NCBI RefSeq assembly: GCF_031755915.1
Contig: NC_083380.1
Span: 15,643,001 to 15,707,000 of the forward strand
Source: Ziziphus jujuba
Lineage: Eukaryota > Streptophyta > Magnoliopsida > Rosales > Rhamnaceae
Reading direction: 5' to 3'
Length of the DNA: 64,000 bases
A program made the position numbers and the translations under genes. The notes beneath the pieces were generated by a model. It searched no databases and was not told the DNA's origin. It saw only the letters and a list, made by a program, of their open reading frames with translations. Positions 33,418 to 46,287 of this stretch are shown here, in pieces; the first letter of the stretch is position 1, and each line of letters starts with the position of its first letter.

Positions 33418-35198
33418 ATGGGTTTCTCTTCCTTGTTCCGTATTGTCCTCTTCATTGTATTGATTGCTTGTTTGCTAATCATGCAATCAGCCATGGTTAG
33501 TGCACAAGGTATGTTTCCTTTTTTTATTTTTTTTTATTTTTTTGGCTGAATAAGGTATGTTTCCTTTTGAAATATATATATATATATATATATTAAATAT
33601 ATATGGACTCAGGTCCTCTGTTCCATTTCCTCTGTCTCCTCCATCCTGCCAATCAATTAAGGACACATTATTTAAAATATTGTCTACTTTTTGCCGTTCA
33701 ATTCGTCTGTTTGAGTTGCATTTGCTTTTTGTGGTCTTATCTGTTTAAATGGGTGATTCCCATCAGTGATTCTCCTTTCGGCCGCTGAGAAGTTTGTTAG
33801 TGGGTGACAGCCGTTTCGGCTCGTAGATGCTAGCAAGAAGAGTTAAACTAATCTCTCATACACAAGTGCATAATAAACAGTTGTCTTCTTTTTCGGTTGA
33901 ATTGATTAGGTGAAACTTCTAGAGTAAAGGGTTTAGTTAATTCAACCTAATTTTTTTTAGTTTAAGAAAGAATTTACTTTCTAAGGGAAAAAAAAAAGAA
34001 TTTACTTTCTAAGGGAAAAAAAAAATTTCAATTTTGTTTATGAGGCTTTGAGTGGCACAATCAAGTAGAAAAAATAAATAAATATATATATATATATATA
34101 TACATACACATATATATAAATTCTCCATCATCTGAGTGAGGGATGTGGCTAGGGCACGTAGCGATGCTGTGTATTTCACGATTTTGACTAAAGTTGACGG
34201 CAAACCGAAGTTTGCAAGCTTTAAATGTTTTAAGTGAGGTGTCCTTAACTGATTGATGGGACAAAAAAGTATACATGAGAAAGGTTAATATACACATATC
34301 TCATGGTTTTTTGTTAGGATTTTTTTTATTTACCTTTATATTGTTTCAAGGTTAATATTTAAAATATATATTTATATTTTATTAAATTTCTATAAAAAAA
34401 AATTTTGTTTTTGATATGTTGATAAATTCATATTTAATCATTAATTAATTTTAAAATTTTAATTTTTGAAATGGTCTAAAGAATAATAAAAGAACATGTG
34501 ATGTTAAAATTGTTGCATTGATTTGAAGTGAATCTAATTATATATAAATATATGTATGTAATAATACCATTCTAAAATTTTATATATATATATATATATA
34601 TATATTAAGCTAGCACGTAGTATATACAAGTATGGATATTGCGGTACTGCCCAAATTATGGTGGAGATCGCAACTTAATTCCTTTGTGAAATACTAATCT
34701 CTTTCTATCAAGAGATTGCCACACCTACCATAATGTGAGAATAGATGTATGTTGTAGCAAAATTAAGTATACATATAATATAATATGCATATATATTGGA
34801 GTTATAAAGTATGTCTGCCCTTTTTGATGACGTATTATAAAAAGCTTCTAATGTACATTAATAAAACTAGGGATTTTGTGGCTGGAGAATTTTTTTATTA
34901 ATATTAATGGTTGATTAACTTTTTAAAAATTGGTTGAATTTGTTTTTTTGATTTTGATTTTTTGATTTTTTGATTTTTTCTATGTCCTAGCTGATATGAA
35001 CTGGCTTTTCTTAGAGAAATAAGCTAGTTTTTAATTTAAACAAAAGAAAAATGAACCTAGTTGTGAAACAACTTTTACCATACCAGCACCAACAATGTAC
35101 ATTCCATTTTTCTGATTGTCGATTTCACAGCTCGAAGAACACAACCTGGAAGTCCGCCCACTCCCAGCAGAGCGAAGACTCCAGGAGCTGGCCATTGA
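33418..35198 (+). CDS. secreted peptide precursor, copy 2 (ends PGAGH)
   Basis: Exon 1 33418-33508, phase-1 intron 33509-35130 (GTATGT...TTTCACAG), exon 2 35131-35198 (TGA); 52 residues, the same length as copy 1. Signal peptide about residues 1-29 (MGFSSLFR, hydrophobic IVLFIVLIACLLIM, cleavage after VSA likely). The secreted part is ARRTQPGSPPTPSRAKTPGA then GH. The end in Gly-Ala-Gly-His is reminiscent of the C-termini of PIP (SGPSxxGxGH) and CEP peptides, which are Pro-hydroxylated signalling peptides; this is family knowledge, not proof. The SPPTPSRA block equals that of copy 1. The intron is long because it holds AT-rich repeats. A Copia element begins about 150 bp after the stop, in or near the 3' UTR. 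Confidence 0.85.
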
Positions 35199-35353
35199 TC
35201 ATCCATCTTTTTTTATAAAGAAAAAATAACAAAAAAAAAAAAATTGTTCTAGCAATTTTTTAGTTTCTTGTTTTTCAATGAGAAAAAATTCTTTTGTATT
35301 ATTTTGTTCATGGATTTTTAGCTAAAGAATGTTGTAATTCTCACCCATCATTT

Positions 35354-38300
35354 AGTGATTCTTTGACAGCAAAAAATACAAAAAACCAAACATTGAAAAA
35401 AATAATAAACAGAAATTGAGAAGAAAAAAATATATTATTATTTCTCCTTTAAAATCAATACATAAAAGAAACTTCTCTCAAAAATATCTTTGTAAAAGTG
35501 TCTAGTATCTTTCGAATTATAAAATTCTATGTTGTTTGTAATACAAGATTTAAAATGTCTTGCGCCTATTTATAGATTTACAAGATTGCTTTTTTTGACA
35601 AAACAACTTGACCACTAAGTAAATTTAGTCAAGAAATCAACTTAAACAACAAGTAAAAACTATAATGGACTAGGCTTTAGGAAAAGGTTGGATCTTACAA
35701 TTCTCCTTCTCCAGTCGCATTTATAAACTAATGGTCACCTACCTTCCATTCTAACTATATCTCTGCACAACTTTAACTTCTCTAAAGCAACAACCATTTT
35801 AAACATGTCTATTGAATTCTTTTTTGAGTGAATCTTCACCATTTTGTGCAGTTTATACTCTATCTCATCGTATATCCAATAACAGCGAATGTCAATGTGC
35901 TTGGTCCTGGAATGATACATTGAGTTTTTGCTAAATCCATGGCACTTGGGCAGTTTAACATATCCTGTAGTCTTTTTGCTTGATGACCAGTTCATTAAAT
36001 AAACGCTTTAACCTCAATATTTCCTTATCAACTTCTACTATGGCAATATACTATGCTTATGTTATAATAAACCTAGACACTTCTCTAATCTTGACTACTA
36101 TAACATAGCTTTTCCAGTAAAAGTGTAAAGATAATAAGAAATAAATTTTCTAATATTAAGGTCCTCGGCCATATCTACATTTGTATAACTTTCTAGAATT
36201 GGATCACCTCTCCTGTAACATACTCATACCTTTGATTTACCTTTGAGATATCTGAGAAAGTACTTGACTACTTTCAATGTTTCTTTTCTAAGATTTGAAC
36301 GAATTTTTCTCATGATACCTACTAAATGAGCAATGTCTGATCTAGTATACATTATTGCAGATATTAGACTTCCTACCACTAAAGGATAAGGAATTGAAAC
36401 CATCTTCTTTATCTTTTTTCTCTATGAGGGGGCATGATCTTTTGCTCAACTTAAAATGGTTTTGTGATAACCAGTTTAGGGGGTGCATGGCATTGGCAAT
36501 CTACCTGGTATCCAATTCCACATCGCTCGGGCGTAGGATGAGAGAATGATTCAAATGTAATGATAATCACTCTTATAACACTGAAGCCCTTTTAGAGCGG
36601 TAAGTTTTAGAATTCGAAAGAACTCCAAAGTTAAGCATGCTTAGACGAGAAAAATCCTTAAATGGATGACCTTCTGGGAAGTCAAATATCATGATAGTCA
36701 TTCTTATAATGCTAAGACCTTTCTAGAGGGGTTATCTTTAGGGTTTGAAAGAACTCCAAAGTTAAGCCTGTTCAGGAAAGAACAATCCTAGAATGGATAA
36801 CCTCCTAGGAAACTTTAAATAAAAAATTCCATACCAAGTGTGGTGGCTAAATTGTCGACAATATCGGCAGAAAGTGACAGATCTGCCAGTGAAGGCGGGA
36901 TATTACAAATGGTATGAGAATTTATACTAGGCCGGAAGTGTGCCAGTGATGAGGCTGGCTCTAAAGGGTGTGAATTATGACAATTAGTGTAAGCGGGTGC
37001 AGAACATTGATAGGCTACCTGGTATCCAAACTCAATCTCTTAAGTATAGATTAAGGGATGATTAAAATGTAATGATAGTCACTCTCATAATGCCAAGACT
37101 TTTTTAGAGTGGTTGACTTCAAGGTTCGAAAAAACTCCAAAGTTAAGCATACTCAGGTGAGAGTAATTCCAGGATGGATGACCTCTTAAGAAGATCTGAA
37201 CAAAAAATCCCACATCGAGTGAAATGACTAAATTTGGAGACAATATCAATAGAGAGTGACAAATCTGCCAGTAGAGGTAAGGTGTTACAGTTTGCTAATG
37301 ATGTTGACTAGTTTAGCTTTATCCATGCCAAATCTCTTTATCACTTATTTGACATACTTCTCCTCTGATAGCCATAACTTGTCTTAAGTCCTTTATATCA
37401 AAAGACTTGAGAAGTTCCTTCTTCAATTGACTAATTTTTATTGTATCTTGTCCAATGACCAACATGTTGTCTACATATAATAAAAGTATAATGAAATTTC
37501 CATCTGGAAATTGCTAAATATAAACATACTAGTCTGCAACAATCTTCGTATAGCCTTGACTCAACATTAATATGATAAACTTCTTGTACTATTATCTAGG
37601 TACTTGCTTGAAGCTGTTCAAGCTCTTCTTTAGCTTGCAAACAAGATTCTTTTTCCCTGAAACCTTAAAACATTTTCGTTGCTCCATATAGATTTTCTCA
37701 TATAGATTACATGAGGAAATGCTATTTTCACATCCATTTGCTCAAGCTATAGGTCTAAACTAGCTACTAGATCAAGAATAACTTAAATTAAAGTCATCTT
37801 CACCATTAGTTAGAAAATTTCATCAGAGTCAATTCATTTCTTTTACAGAAAACCTTTTGCTACCAATCATGGTTTTTATTGTACCACCTCTCTGCTGACA
37901 TCTTTCTTGAGTTCAAACACCTATTTATTTTTTAGTTTCTTATTATTGATGAATGTTTAATAAACTTATAAGTATGGTTTTTCCACAAAGATTCCATATC
38001 ATTTTGCATTACTTGAGCAAATTTTCTTTGTCATGAGGGGATTTGGTTTCCTGGAAACTATTTAACTCTGCCTTTTCAATAAGCAAAATATATTAAGATT
38101 CTAGATATCTCTTTGATTAAATTGATCGTGCTCAGATCTTCAAACCCATAAATTGGTAGTTTCAAAAGGTGTACCATCATGGTGATCATTATGTAGCTTC
38201 TGGTGGAGAGAATTGAGTTTTTCCCTACTCAACAACCTTTTCTCTCTGTTATTCTACTTATAGCATTTCTTCATGCATCTTGTTTTTATCTATGGCAGTT

Positions 38301-41170
38301 TGTACTAATGCTAGATCAGGAATAATATTATAGGCACTAAAACTTGAACTGGAAGACTTTATGGACTTTTTAATGTCTTTAATTGTCTGATTTTCATGAA
38401 ATACTACATCTATGCTTCTAATAACATTTTTTGCCTTGCAATCCTATAATCTATATTTGAGTTCTCGATCTCCATATCTTATAAAAATACATAAAATAGT
38501 CTTTGTATCAAGCTTTTGCCTTAGCTCATTGGAAACATGTGGAAAAAGGCTCAACATCCAATACTTTTAAGTGAGAGTATGAGGGATTCTAGCTAAACCA
38601 TATTTTTCTAGAATTTCAAAATTCAATGGTACTGATGATGATTTGTTAATCAAATAGTAGGAAGAATGAATAGCTTTTTCTCAAAATGGCTTTGGTTGTT
38701 CAGCCATATTGATCATGCTTTTGACCTTTTTCATGATTTTCTGATTCATTCTCTCGGTTACTTCATTATACTATAGGGTGCGAAGGATCGTCTTCTCATG
38801 TCTAATGCTCTTTCCTCTACAGTAGCCATTGAACTCTCTAGAAATATACTTGCCTTCATTGTCTGAGTAGAGACACTTAAACTTTTTTCTATTTCATGCT
38901 CTACCATTGTGTAGAATTGTTTGAAGTAATATAATAACTAGTCTTTAATCTTCAAGAAGTTAACCCACACCTTCCAAGAAGCATCATTAATAAAGTTTAG
39001 GAAATACATGTTACCACCTAGTAATTCCACCTCCAAGAGACTACAAATTTTATAGTGCACCACACGAAGCAACTTTGATTTTTTAATTGAACAGGACTTA
39101 AACAAAACTCTATGTTGCTTATCATATAAACAATGTTTGCAAAGATCAAGCACAATATCCTTAGAAGTAATGATAAGCCTCTTCTTCATCAAGGTAGACA
39201 ATCATTTCTTACTCATATGACTAAGTATCTAGTGCCATAAATTTTGAAACATCTCACCTTCTGTGTAATATTGATGCTGTCTGCATAAATCTTCACATGA
39301 GTCTTGTATAGTGTTCTACAAAGTTGTTGTTAAGTAATAATCGTGGCACCTTTTGTCCGTTTCCATTTGCTATTGTTGAAGTGGTTACCTTAGCCTTTCT
39401 TGTCAAAAGTTTTTCCTGAGAACAGATTGAGCTGAAGGTCTGGAATATGACAGACTTCCTTCAAAGTGATTGTATATCCAATATTGGTCTGTATCAAAAT
39501 ATCACTTGTTCAAGCAATTTTTGCAAAACTACTACTTCCTTTCTTCATAGTACCAAAATCTCCTACTTTGTACGTTTTGAAAAAAATTTTATGCGGAATG
39601 ACATGGTAGGATGTTGCAGTATCAACAACTTATTCAATATACTAGCTTGTTATGTGAAGGCATGTATCTTTGTGGGAGGAATAGTATGCCACTTCTTTTT
39701 TAATAGTAAATACTATTTCTTCATTCATCTTAAGTTGATTGTTTTTCTATCCCTGCTTTTGCAATATCTTCTTATAGTATTTTTTTCAACTAACCATCTA
39801 AGCTACAATAATGACATTTATATGTTGATCTTTTCTTTTCTGTTGATTTGCTTGATGTCTTCCAAGTTTCTTTATGACTGGTCATTGCCTATATCATTTC
39901 TCCTATTTAAATAGAGTGTTCATCACTATAGACATAGTAAGTTTGCCATTTAGGGCAAAATTGCTGAGAAAGACAAACAATATCTCTTAATCATTTGGAA
40001 GAAAGCTAAAAAGCAGGAGTTCCTGCTTCTCATCCCTTAATTGTAACTCCACCTTAGATAGCTACTTTACAAAGCTCTGGAACTCATTGGTGTGCTCGAT
40101 TACAGAAGTTTTACTCTTTAACTTCAAATTCACCAGTCACTTTATCAATAGGGATTTATACCAAGCGATCTTGGCTTAGTATATGTCTTCCAACTTCTTC
40201 TTGAGGGCATCTGTGTTTATCTCTTGCGTGACATAATGGAAGACATTTTGATCAATCCATTGCAAAATCTAATTGATCGTTTTCCTGTTCAGCTTCTTCT
40301 ATTCTACTTTTTTGATAGAATTATGGTTCTTTACTTTGGGTTCAAAGGATCAAACAAATCCCTTGCAACCAATGAGATCATCCATCCAAGGTCTCTAGAG
40401 TGTTTAGGTGGTAATAAGCTTGATCATAACTTATGATTATGATTCCTCCATTGATATCTTGCTCTACAATGGCTTAATTTAAAAAACATAAAAAAAAAAT
40501 TGAAACTGAACTCGGTAAAATGGAGTTCACTAGTGCATTTAAACAGTCAAAAACATTGGATCTGGCTCTTACAGGGTAAAAATAGAATAAAAAAAAATGG
40601 ATAAAACTATAATTTCCAAAATTTTTGAGCCAAACTGCAAGTATAAAAAAATTTGGGATAAACATGCAAATACAAAAACTATTAGGCTAAATTTACAATT
40701 TTTGAAAGCAGATATGCTAGTGTGTTTATTGCATGGCAGCTATTGTGGCAATAATGGGTCACTAACATGGCACTAATGATGTGGCCTAATCTACTCATTG
40801 CTCAACTCAGCTTAATAGCTTGGTTGACTAGAGCATGAAGGGCATGGCGATGCATGGTTGACATGTCGTCTGTGCATGACATGTTGAAAACCTATAGAAA
40901 AGTTTGACCTATGCATGGCAGCACATAGAGGTTTGGTTGGGCTCGGGTTTTTCGTCTTGGTGAGATCTATCACCTGGTATGCTCAAATATTTGTTTGGAA
41001 CTTGTTTGCAATGAACTATATCTTTCAAACTGGAGTTTTGATACCACTTGTGATTTTCTAACCACAAAAAAAATGGAAAAACTTTTTTAATAAAAATTAA
41101 GAAGAAAAAAAAATATTATTATCTTTCTAAAATCTATGCATAAAGAAATATCAGGTGTTTTTTTTTTTTT
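35354..41170 (-). mobile_element. degenerate Copia retrotransposon, minus strand
   Basis: Reads from right to left. A truncated 5' LTR (41170-41049) is followed by a primer site TGGTATCAAAACT (41046-41034), a leader, broken gag and pol, a purine tract (GGAGAAGGAGAA) and a 3' LTR (35699-35354, starting TGTAAGATCC). The two LTR ends align (TTCTTTATG, TTTTTTCTTCT, then AATCAC). Integrase zinc-finger text KHCLYDKQHRV and NDASWKVWVNFLKIKD is at 39201-38938, the reverse transcriptase motif is changed to LYVDNMLVIGQ (near 37478-37450, YVDD with the second D replaced by N), and the RNase H tail HGFSKNSMYHSRTKHIDIRC is at 35950-35870. A Cassandra element has landed inside (36463-37289). Confidence 0.85.
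36463..37289 (+). mobile_element. Cassandra TRIM with 5S RNA-like LTRs, nested in the Copia element
   Basis: LTR 1 36463-36907, primer site AATGGTATGAGAA (36908 on), short internal region with GGCCGGAAGTGTGCCAGTGA and CTCTAAAGGGTGTGAATTAT, LTR 2 36976-37289. Both LTRs carry a 5S rRNA-like stretch: AACTCCAAAGTTAAGCATGC ... GGATGACCT, seen at about 36623-36680, 36748-36805 and 37132-37190. LTR 1 is longer because this part is duplicated. Flanks share GTTT (36459-36462 and 37290-37293). No protein is encoded, as is normal for Cassandra. Confidence 0.85.
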
Positions 41171-42680
41171 TAGGTAAATATAAGTTTTGACTAACTAATA
41201 TTGTGGTATTGTAATTATCAGATAGTTATGTAAACATGTCAGCCCAAAATATTTGCGGTTATGTAAGGCTTTATGGTAGACATGCACTCTTGTATAGATA
41301 CATGTTAAAAGAGAAATACAATTTATCAGTTTTCAATCGTAATTTGATATTTATTCTTTTAACATTGCAGCTGATAATTAAAAATTATGTGGATGACATA
41401 GCATAGAGGCTATATATAATGCTTTTTCTTCCCTTAATATAACATAATGTACGAGACTATGAAAGTAATGAATTATGAAATCGAAGTTCAAAAGGTATAA
41501 CGTTAAAGATGCCAGAGGGTGGTCAAATATTAAAATCATTATTGTTTAAACAAGAAAAACATTAAATATCTAATTAATAGATTTTAATCACAATTTTTTT
41601 TGTTAGTAATAACCAAATTTGGGTTTGTAGACAAAATAAATGTGCACCCTACACGAATTGAGATCTTCTATGCCCTCTTTCTGTCACCAACGGCAAATAG
41701 ACATGTCATTTAAAATTGCATCTACCAACTTCTTCTCTCTGTTACAGATGTTCTCTTCTTCTTCTAACTGAGGCCAATCTTGTCCACATCATCAACGTTA
41801 CGGCAACCTTTTCTTCTCAATTTCTGATGGCTCCCACCGAATTATATGTTTAAGGATTTTGATTTTCTTTTTTTTAATATTTTGCAAACCCTCCCAAATT
41901 TCGAACTGCCGATCTTCTCCCACAAATCTAGATTTAATACCTCTTTTTCTTTTTTCTTTTTTTTTTTTTCCCTTTTATTACAGTTAGGCCGCCATTAAAA
42001 TTTTGTCTACCTTTTGTTGCGTACAACTATACAGCCTTTCTCTAGGCTCCTTACAGCCGCCTCTGGCACCTCAGCACCATAAAAATCTTATCTCACAAGA
42101 GAGCCTTTATAAAATCTCTGCCATCCGAGAAGAACAAGTTTGTTTTTATGTTGGCCAAGTATTAAAGGTAGAGTTGCAGCATCTTTTCTTAGTCTTGGTT
42201 CAGGATGAGTGTGATTTCTAGAAAGCAATGCATCAAGAGGGGAGACTGCTACCACAATTTTGGGTAAGCAATATCTCTATGAAATGAAGGATAAGCTTTT
42301 TTGCCAGTTTAACCATGTTGCCGACTTTAAGGTGGATTGATCATAAAGAATAAAAAAAGAGTATGACGACGTTGTATAGAAAGACAACTTCTTGCAGGGT
42401 TTGATAGAGAAGAATGTTAAAAGAACAAAATCTCTCACATTTAATCGTAATGGCTTCTCTTACACTTTTAATCTTAATTGTTGATTTAGCTAAAAACAAA
42501 GGGGAAAAGGAAGTTTTAATGGTTGTCTCTCTGTAAAAGAAAAAAATTCTGTAAAAGTTATGGTTTGGGAACAGCTGAACTTGGAGAATTTGGAATAGAA
42601 AAAAATAATAATAATAATAAAATAGATAAATAAATATCTTTAATGCTTATTGAGTGGATCCATCAGAAATTGAGAAGGAG
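41171..42680. other. intergenic DNA upstream of PAL, no gene recognised
   Basis: Mixed AT-rich sequence. The stretch 41640-42600 is less AT-biased and has a short frame at 42003-42221, but this resembles no protein I know. It may be a worn gene fragment or distal promoter. Confidence 0.4.
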
Positions 42681-42681
42681 A

Positions 42682-42865
42682 GTATTGCTATATGTTATTA
42701 GTAGTGACTGTCACTATTCTATATGACGGTAGATTCAATGTTAAAATAATTTTTATATGTATATGGAATCCACTACCATGTAAATTTTTTTTATCCATAT
42801 ATATACATGAATCCACTATCACGTAGGATGGTGACAATCACCACTAGTAACAAATAATATTATTC
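42682..42865. mobile_element. MITE-like inverted-repeat element in the PAL upstream region
   Basis: The left 55 bp (with TGTTATTAGTAGTGACTGTC) and the reverse complement of the right end (TGTTACTAGTGGTGATTGTC) match at roughly 70-80 percent, and both continue with a GATTCA block. The total is about 184 bp and non-coding. It lies about 200 bp upstream of the PAL TATA box. Confidence 0.65.
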
Positions 42866-42889
42866 TTGATTTTATGATTATTTATCCCT

Positions 42890-42896
42890 ACCAACC
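42890..42896 (+). promoter_or_regulatory. AC-II element (ACCAACC) upstream of PAL
   Basis: ACCAACC within CCCTACCAACC, 175 bp before the TATA box. AC elements are established binding sites for R2R3-MYB regulators of phenylpropanoid genes, so the site fits the downstream gene. A 7-bp match can occur by chance. Confidence 0.5.
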
Positions 42897-43070
42897 TTTT
42901 CGATCCAAAAATGCCAGCTCACTAAATTTGGAACAAAAGCTGGCATTACCAAGTATAGAAATATTTCTTAAAATTAATTCCAAACATAAAAATTGAAGTT
43001 GATTTATTTTCTTTTTTTAATTGGGCTGCTTTTGACCTTATTTAATTATTATACGGTAAAAATGTGTGAG

Positions 43071-43079
43071 TATATAAAA
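43071..43079 (+). promoter_or_regulatory. TATA box of PAL
   Basis: TATATAAAA, 95 bp upstream of the ATG at 43166; followed by a pyrimidine-rich leader. Confidence 0.75.
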
Positions 43080-43165
43080 GCCATACCACATTCTAGCTTT
43101 CCTTATAGTATCCGTTTGTTTTGTGTTCTCTTTTTTTAAATTTTTTTTTTTTTCTCTCGAATCCA

Positions 43166-46100
43166 ATGCCAAAACCAATGGAGTTAGTTTCAATGGAAAA
43201 TGGAATTGAGCCGAAAGGCCATGTTAAAGACGCACTGAATTGGTTTTCAATGGCTGAATCCATAAAGGGAAGCCATTTGGAGGAAGTGAAAGGCATGGTG
43301 GGGGAATATAGGAAGCCGGTGGTGCGAGTTGGGGGCGAGACGCTGACCATAGGCCAAGTGGCTGCGGTTGCACGAAGCGCCGGCGTGGTGGTTGAGATGT
43401 GTGGGTCGGCTAAGGGAGCAATGGAGGCTAGCCGCGAATGGATACTGGAGAGCATGAAGAAAGGGACAGATATGTATGGGATCACAACTGGGTTTGGGGC
43501 TAACTCATATAGAAGAACCAACCAAGGTGGTGAACTACAAGATGAGCTTATAAGGTGATTATATTAATTAATTTTTTTTATCGCATTATTAAGACTATTA
43601 TTATTTTTTTATTATTACAATTAAAAAAATATTATTTGTAATTATTGATAAATACCTGGGAATAGATCTATATATCAAATAATAATTTAAATAATTATCA
43701 ATAAAATATAATTGTAAAATTTTAATATAATAATAATAAAATTAAATATTACAGTAAAATGTGCTACTGATTATTATAATCGGTGAGAAATAACAAAATT
43801 AGTATTGTTATTTTGAAAGCGGTATATTTGAATAAGTATTTTAAATTTAATTGAAATCAAAGAATTTGATTTTAAAATCAACGTAAAGAAACAATCCAAA
43901 AGATTAGTTGCTGAGACATATTAACAAAGTTTATTATATGTAAATTTATTTATTTATTTATTTATTATTATTATTATTTTTGTGATGATTTACCATTTAT
44001 GGTTTTTTGTTTATGATCTCACATTGCTTGTATACATGCCCTATCATAAAAACAAAGGACAAAAAAAAAAATAAATAAATAAAAAGGGAAAGTTATTAAT
44101 TAAATAAATGTATTTTATTTCATGAGCTAGCTTCACCTACGTGAGTTTTCATACCAAGTGACTCTGCTGACCTGTATTTCTCATTGCGTATTAACCTTTT
44201 TCCAATTTTTAATAGGAAAACTCAAAATTAATTTTAAGATGTTGTAGTCTCGCTGTCATACTTGTAGCCAAGGACATTTAAAAAAAAAAAAAAACTTAAT
44301 AAATTAATGTCCAAGGTGGAAACAGTTTAATAGCAAAACCATTAATTTTTTTCCAATAAAACTGAATGTTTTCCTATCTTAAAATCATCAACAGTGGTTA
44401 ATTATATTCTAATTGAGCAGGAAAAAAAAAGATTAATGATTTTTTTTTTCTTTTTTTTCTTTTTTTTTTTGTTTTGTTTTGTTTTGTTTTTTTGTTTTTT
44501 TTTTTGTTTTTTGTGTTGAAATTAACAGGTTTTTGAACGCTGGAATCTTTGGCATTGGGACAGAAGCATGCCACACTCTGCCACACACTGCAACAAGAGC
44601 TGCAATGCTGGTGAGGATCAACACCCTCCTCCAAGGCTACTCAGGGATCAGATTTGAGATCTTGGAAGCCATAACCAAGCTTCTCAACCACAACATTACA
44701 CCATCTTTGCCCCTCCGCGGCTCCATATCCGCCTCCGGCGACTTAGTTCCTTTCGCATACATTGCCGGACTCTTGACCGGCCGGCCTAATTCGAGGGCGG
44801 TAAGCCCAACCGGTGAGCCCCTAAACGCTTCGGAGGCCTTCAACCTTGCAGGCATTAATGGTGGATTCTTCAAGTTAGAGCCAAAGGAAGGTCTAGCACT
44901 CGTCAATGGCACAGGAGTTGGTTCTGGCTTAGCTTCCATTGTTCTCTTTGAGGCTAACATTCTAGCTCTATTTTCCGAAATTTCAACCGCAATTTTCGCT
45001 GAAGTTATGCAAGGAAGACCGGAATTCTCAGACCATTTGACACATAAATTAAAGCATCATCCTGGACAGATTGAAGCTGCAGCAATAATGGAGCACATTT
45101 TGGATGGTAGTTCTTTTGTGAAGCTAGCTCAGAAGCTTCATGAAATGGATCCATTAAAAAAGCCTAAGCAAGATAATTATGCTCTTCGAACTTCACCGCA
45201 ATGGTTAGGACCTCAAATCGAAATCATTCGCTTGTCGACGAAGTCCATCGAGAGAGAGATCAACTCGGTGAATGACAATCCATTGATCGACGTATCGAGG
45301 AACAAAGTCTTGCATTGTGGCAATTTCCAAGGTACCCCAGTTGGTGTTTCAATGGATAACACTAGACTAGCTTTGGCTTCCATTGGAAAACTCATGTTTG
45401 CACAATTATCTGAGCTTGTTAACAATTTCTACAACAAAGGATTGCCTTCAAATCTCACTGGGGGTAGGAATCCAAGCTTGGATTATGGATTTAAAGGCGG
45501 TGAGATAGCCATGGCTGCATATTGTTCAGAGCTTCAGTTTCTTGCTAACCCTGTTACCAATCATGTCCAAAGTGCTGAGCAACATAACCAAGATGTGAAC
45601 TCATTGGGTTTGATATCTTCAAGAAAGACAGCTGAAGCTGTTGAAATCTTGAAGCTAATGTCGGCAACTTACTTGGTCGCGCTTTGCCAAGCAATAGACT
45701 TGAGGCATTTGGAGGAGAATTTGATTTACACAGTGAAGAATGCGGTGAGCCAAGTGTCTAAGAAGGTACTTGCAGCGGGAGTTAATGAGGAACTTCATCC
45801 ATTAAGGTTTTGCGAAAACGATCTGCTCAAAGTGGTTGATGGGGAGCATGTTTTCGGCTACATTGATGATCCATGTAGTGCAACTTCTCCTCTAATGCTA
45901 AAGCTTAGGCATGTATTGGTTGATCATGCTATGGTGATGATCAAAGATGATGACTTGGTTGGCATTGAAAATGTTTCAATCTTGGAAAAGATAAGCTCTT
46001 TTGAAGAGGAATTGAAGACCCTTCTGCCTAAAGAAGTGGAAGCAACAAGAAGTGCTTTCGAAAGTGGAAATTCCAACATTCCTAACAGGATCAAAGAGTG

Positions 46101-46287
46101 TAGGTCTTATCCATTGTATAAATTTGTGAGAGAAGATTTGATGGCTGAGTTTTTGACAGGTGAAAAGGTAAAGTCACCGGGAGAGGAATTTGATAAGGTG
46201 TTTTCAGCAATTTGTGAGGGGAAGATTATTGATCCTCTTCTTCAATGTGTCAAAGAATGGGATGGCAAACCTCTTTCAATATGTTAA
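43166..46287 (+). CDS. PAL: phenylalanine ammonia-lyase
   Basis: Deaminates L-phenylalanine to trans-cinnamate and ammonia, the entry step of phenylpropanoid metabolism (cytosolic homotetramer). Exon 1 43166-43554, phase-2 intron 43555-44528, exon 2 44529-46287; 715 residues, normal for plant PAL, with the intron at the usual Arg codon before FLNAGIFG. The start is the first ATG after the leader ([13 protein letters not shown]). Seen: catalytic Tyr in [10 protein letters not shown] (Tyr104), the MIO-forming Ala-Ser-Gly at 198-200 ([10 protein letters not shown]), [48 protein letters not shown], and the C-terminus PLSIC. The Phe of FLNAGIF points to Phe rather than Tyr preference. It is somewhat divergent: GANSYRRT for the common [16 protein letters not shown] for [16 protein letters not shown] for NGTAVGSG. 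All catalytic parts are present, so probably functional. Confidence 0.96.

Noticed and set aside
36600..37190. Genuine 5S rRNA genes
   Set aside because: Only part of 5S is present, it is diverged, and it lies in the LTRs of an element with a primer site and the Cassandra layout.
43093..43521. Minus-strand 142-codon frame opposite PAL exon 1
   Set aside because: Complement of a real coding exon; no similarity of its own.
44398..44634. Minus-strand Lys-rich frames opposite PAL
   Set aside because: Antisense shadow of the PAL second exon plus the T-rich end of its intron.
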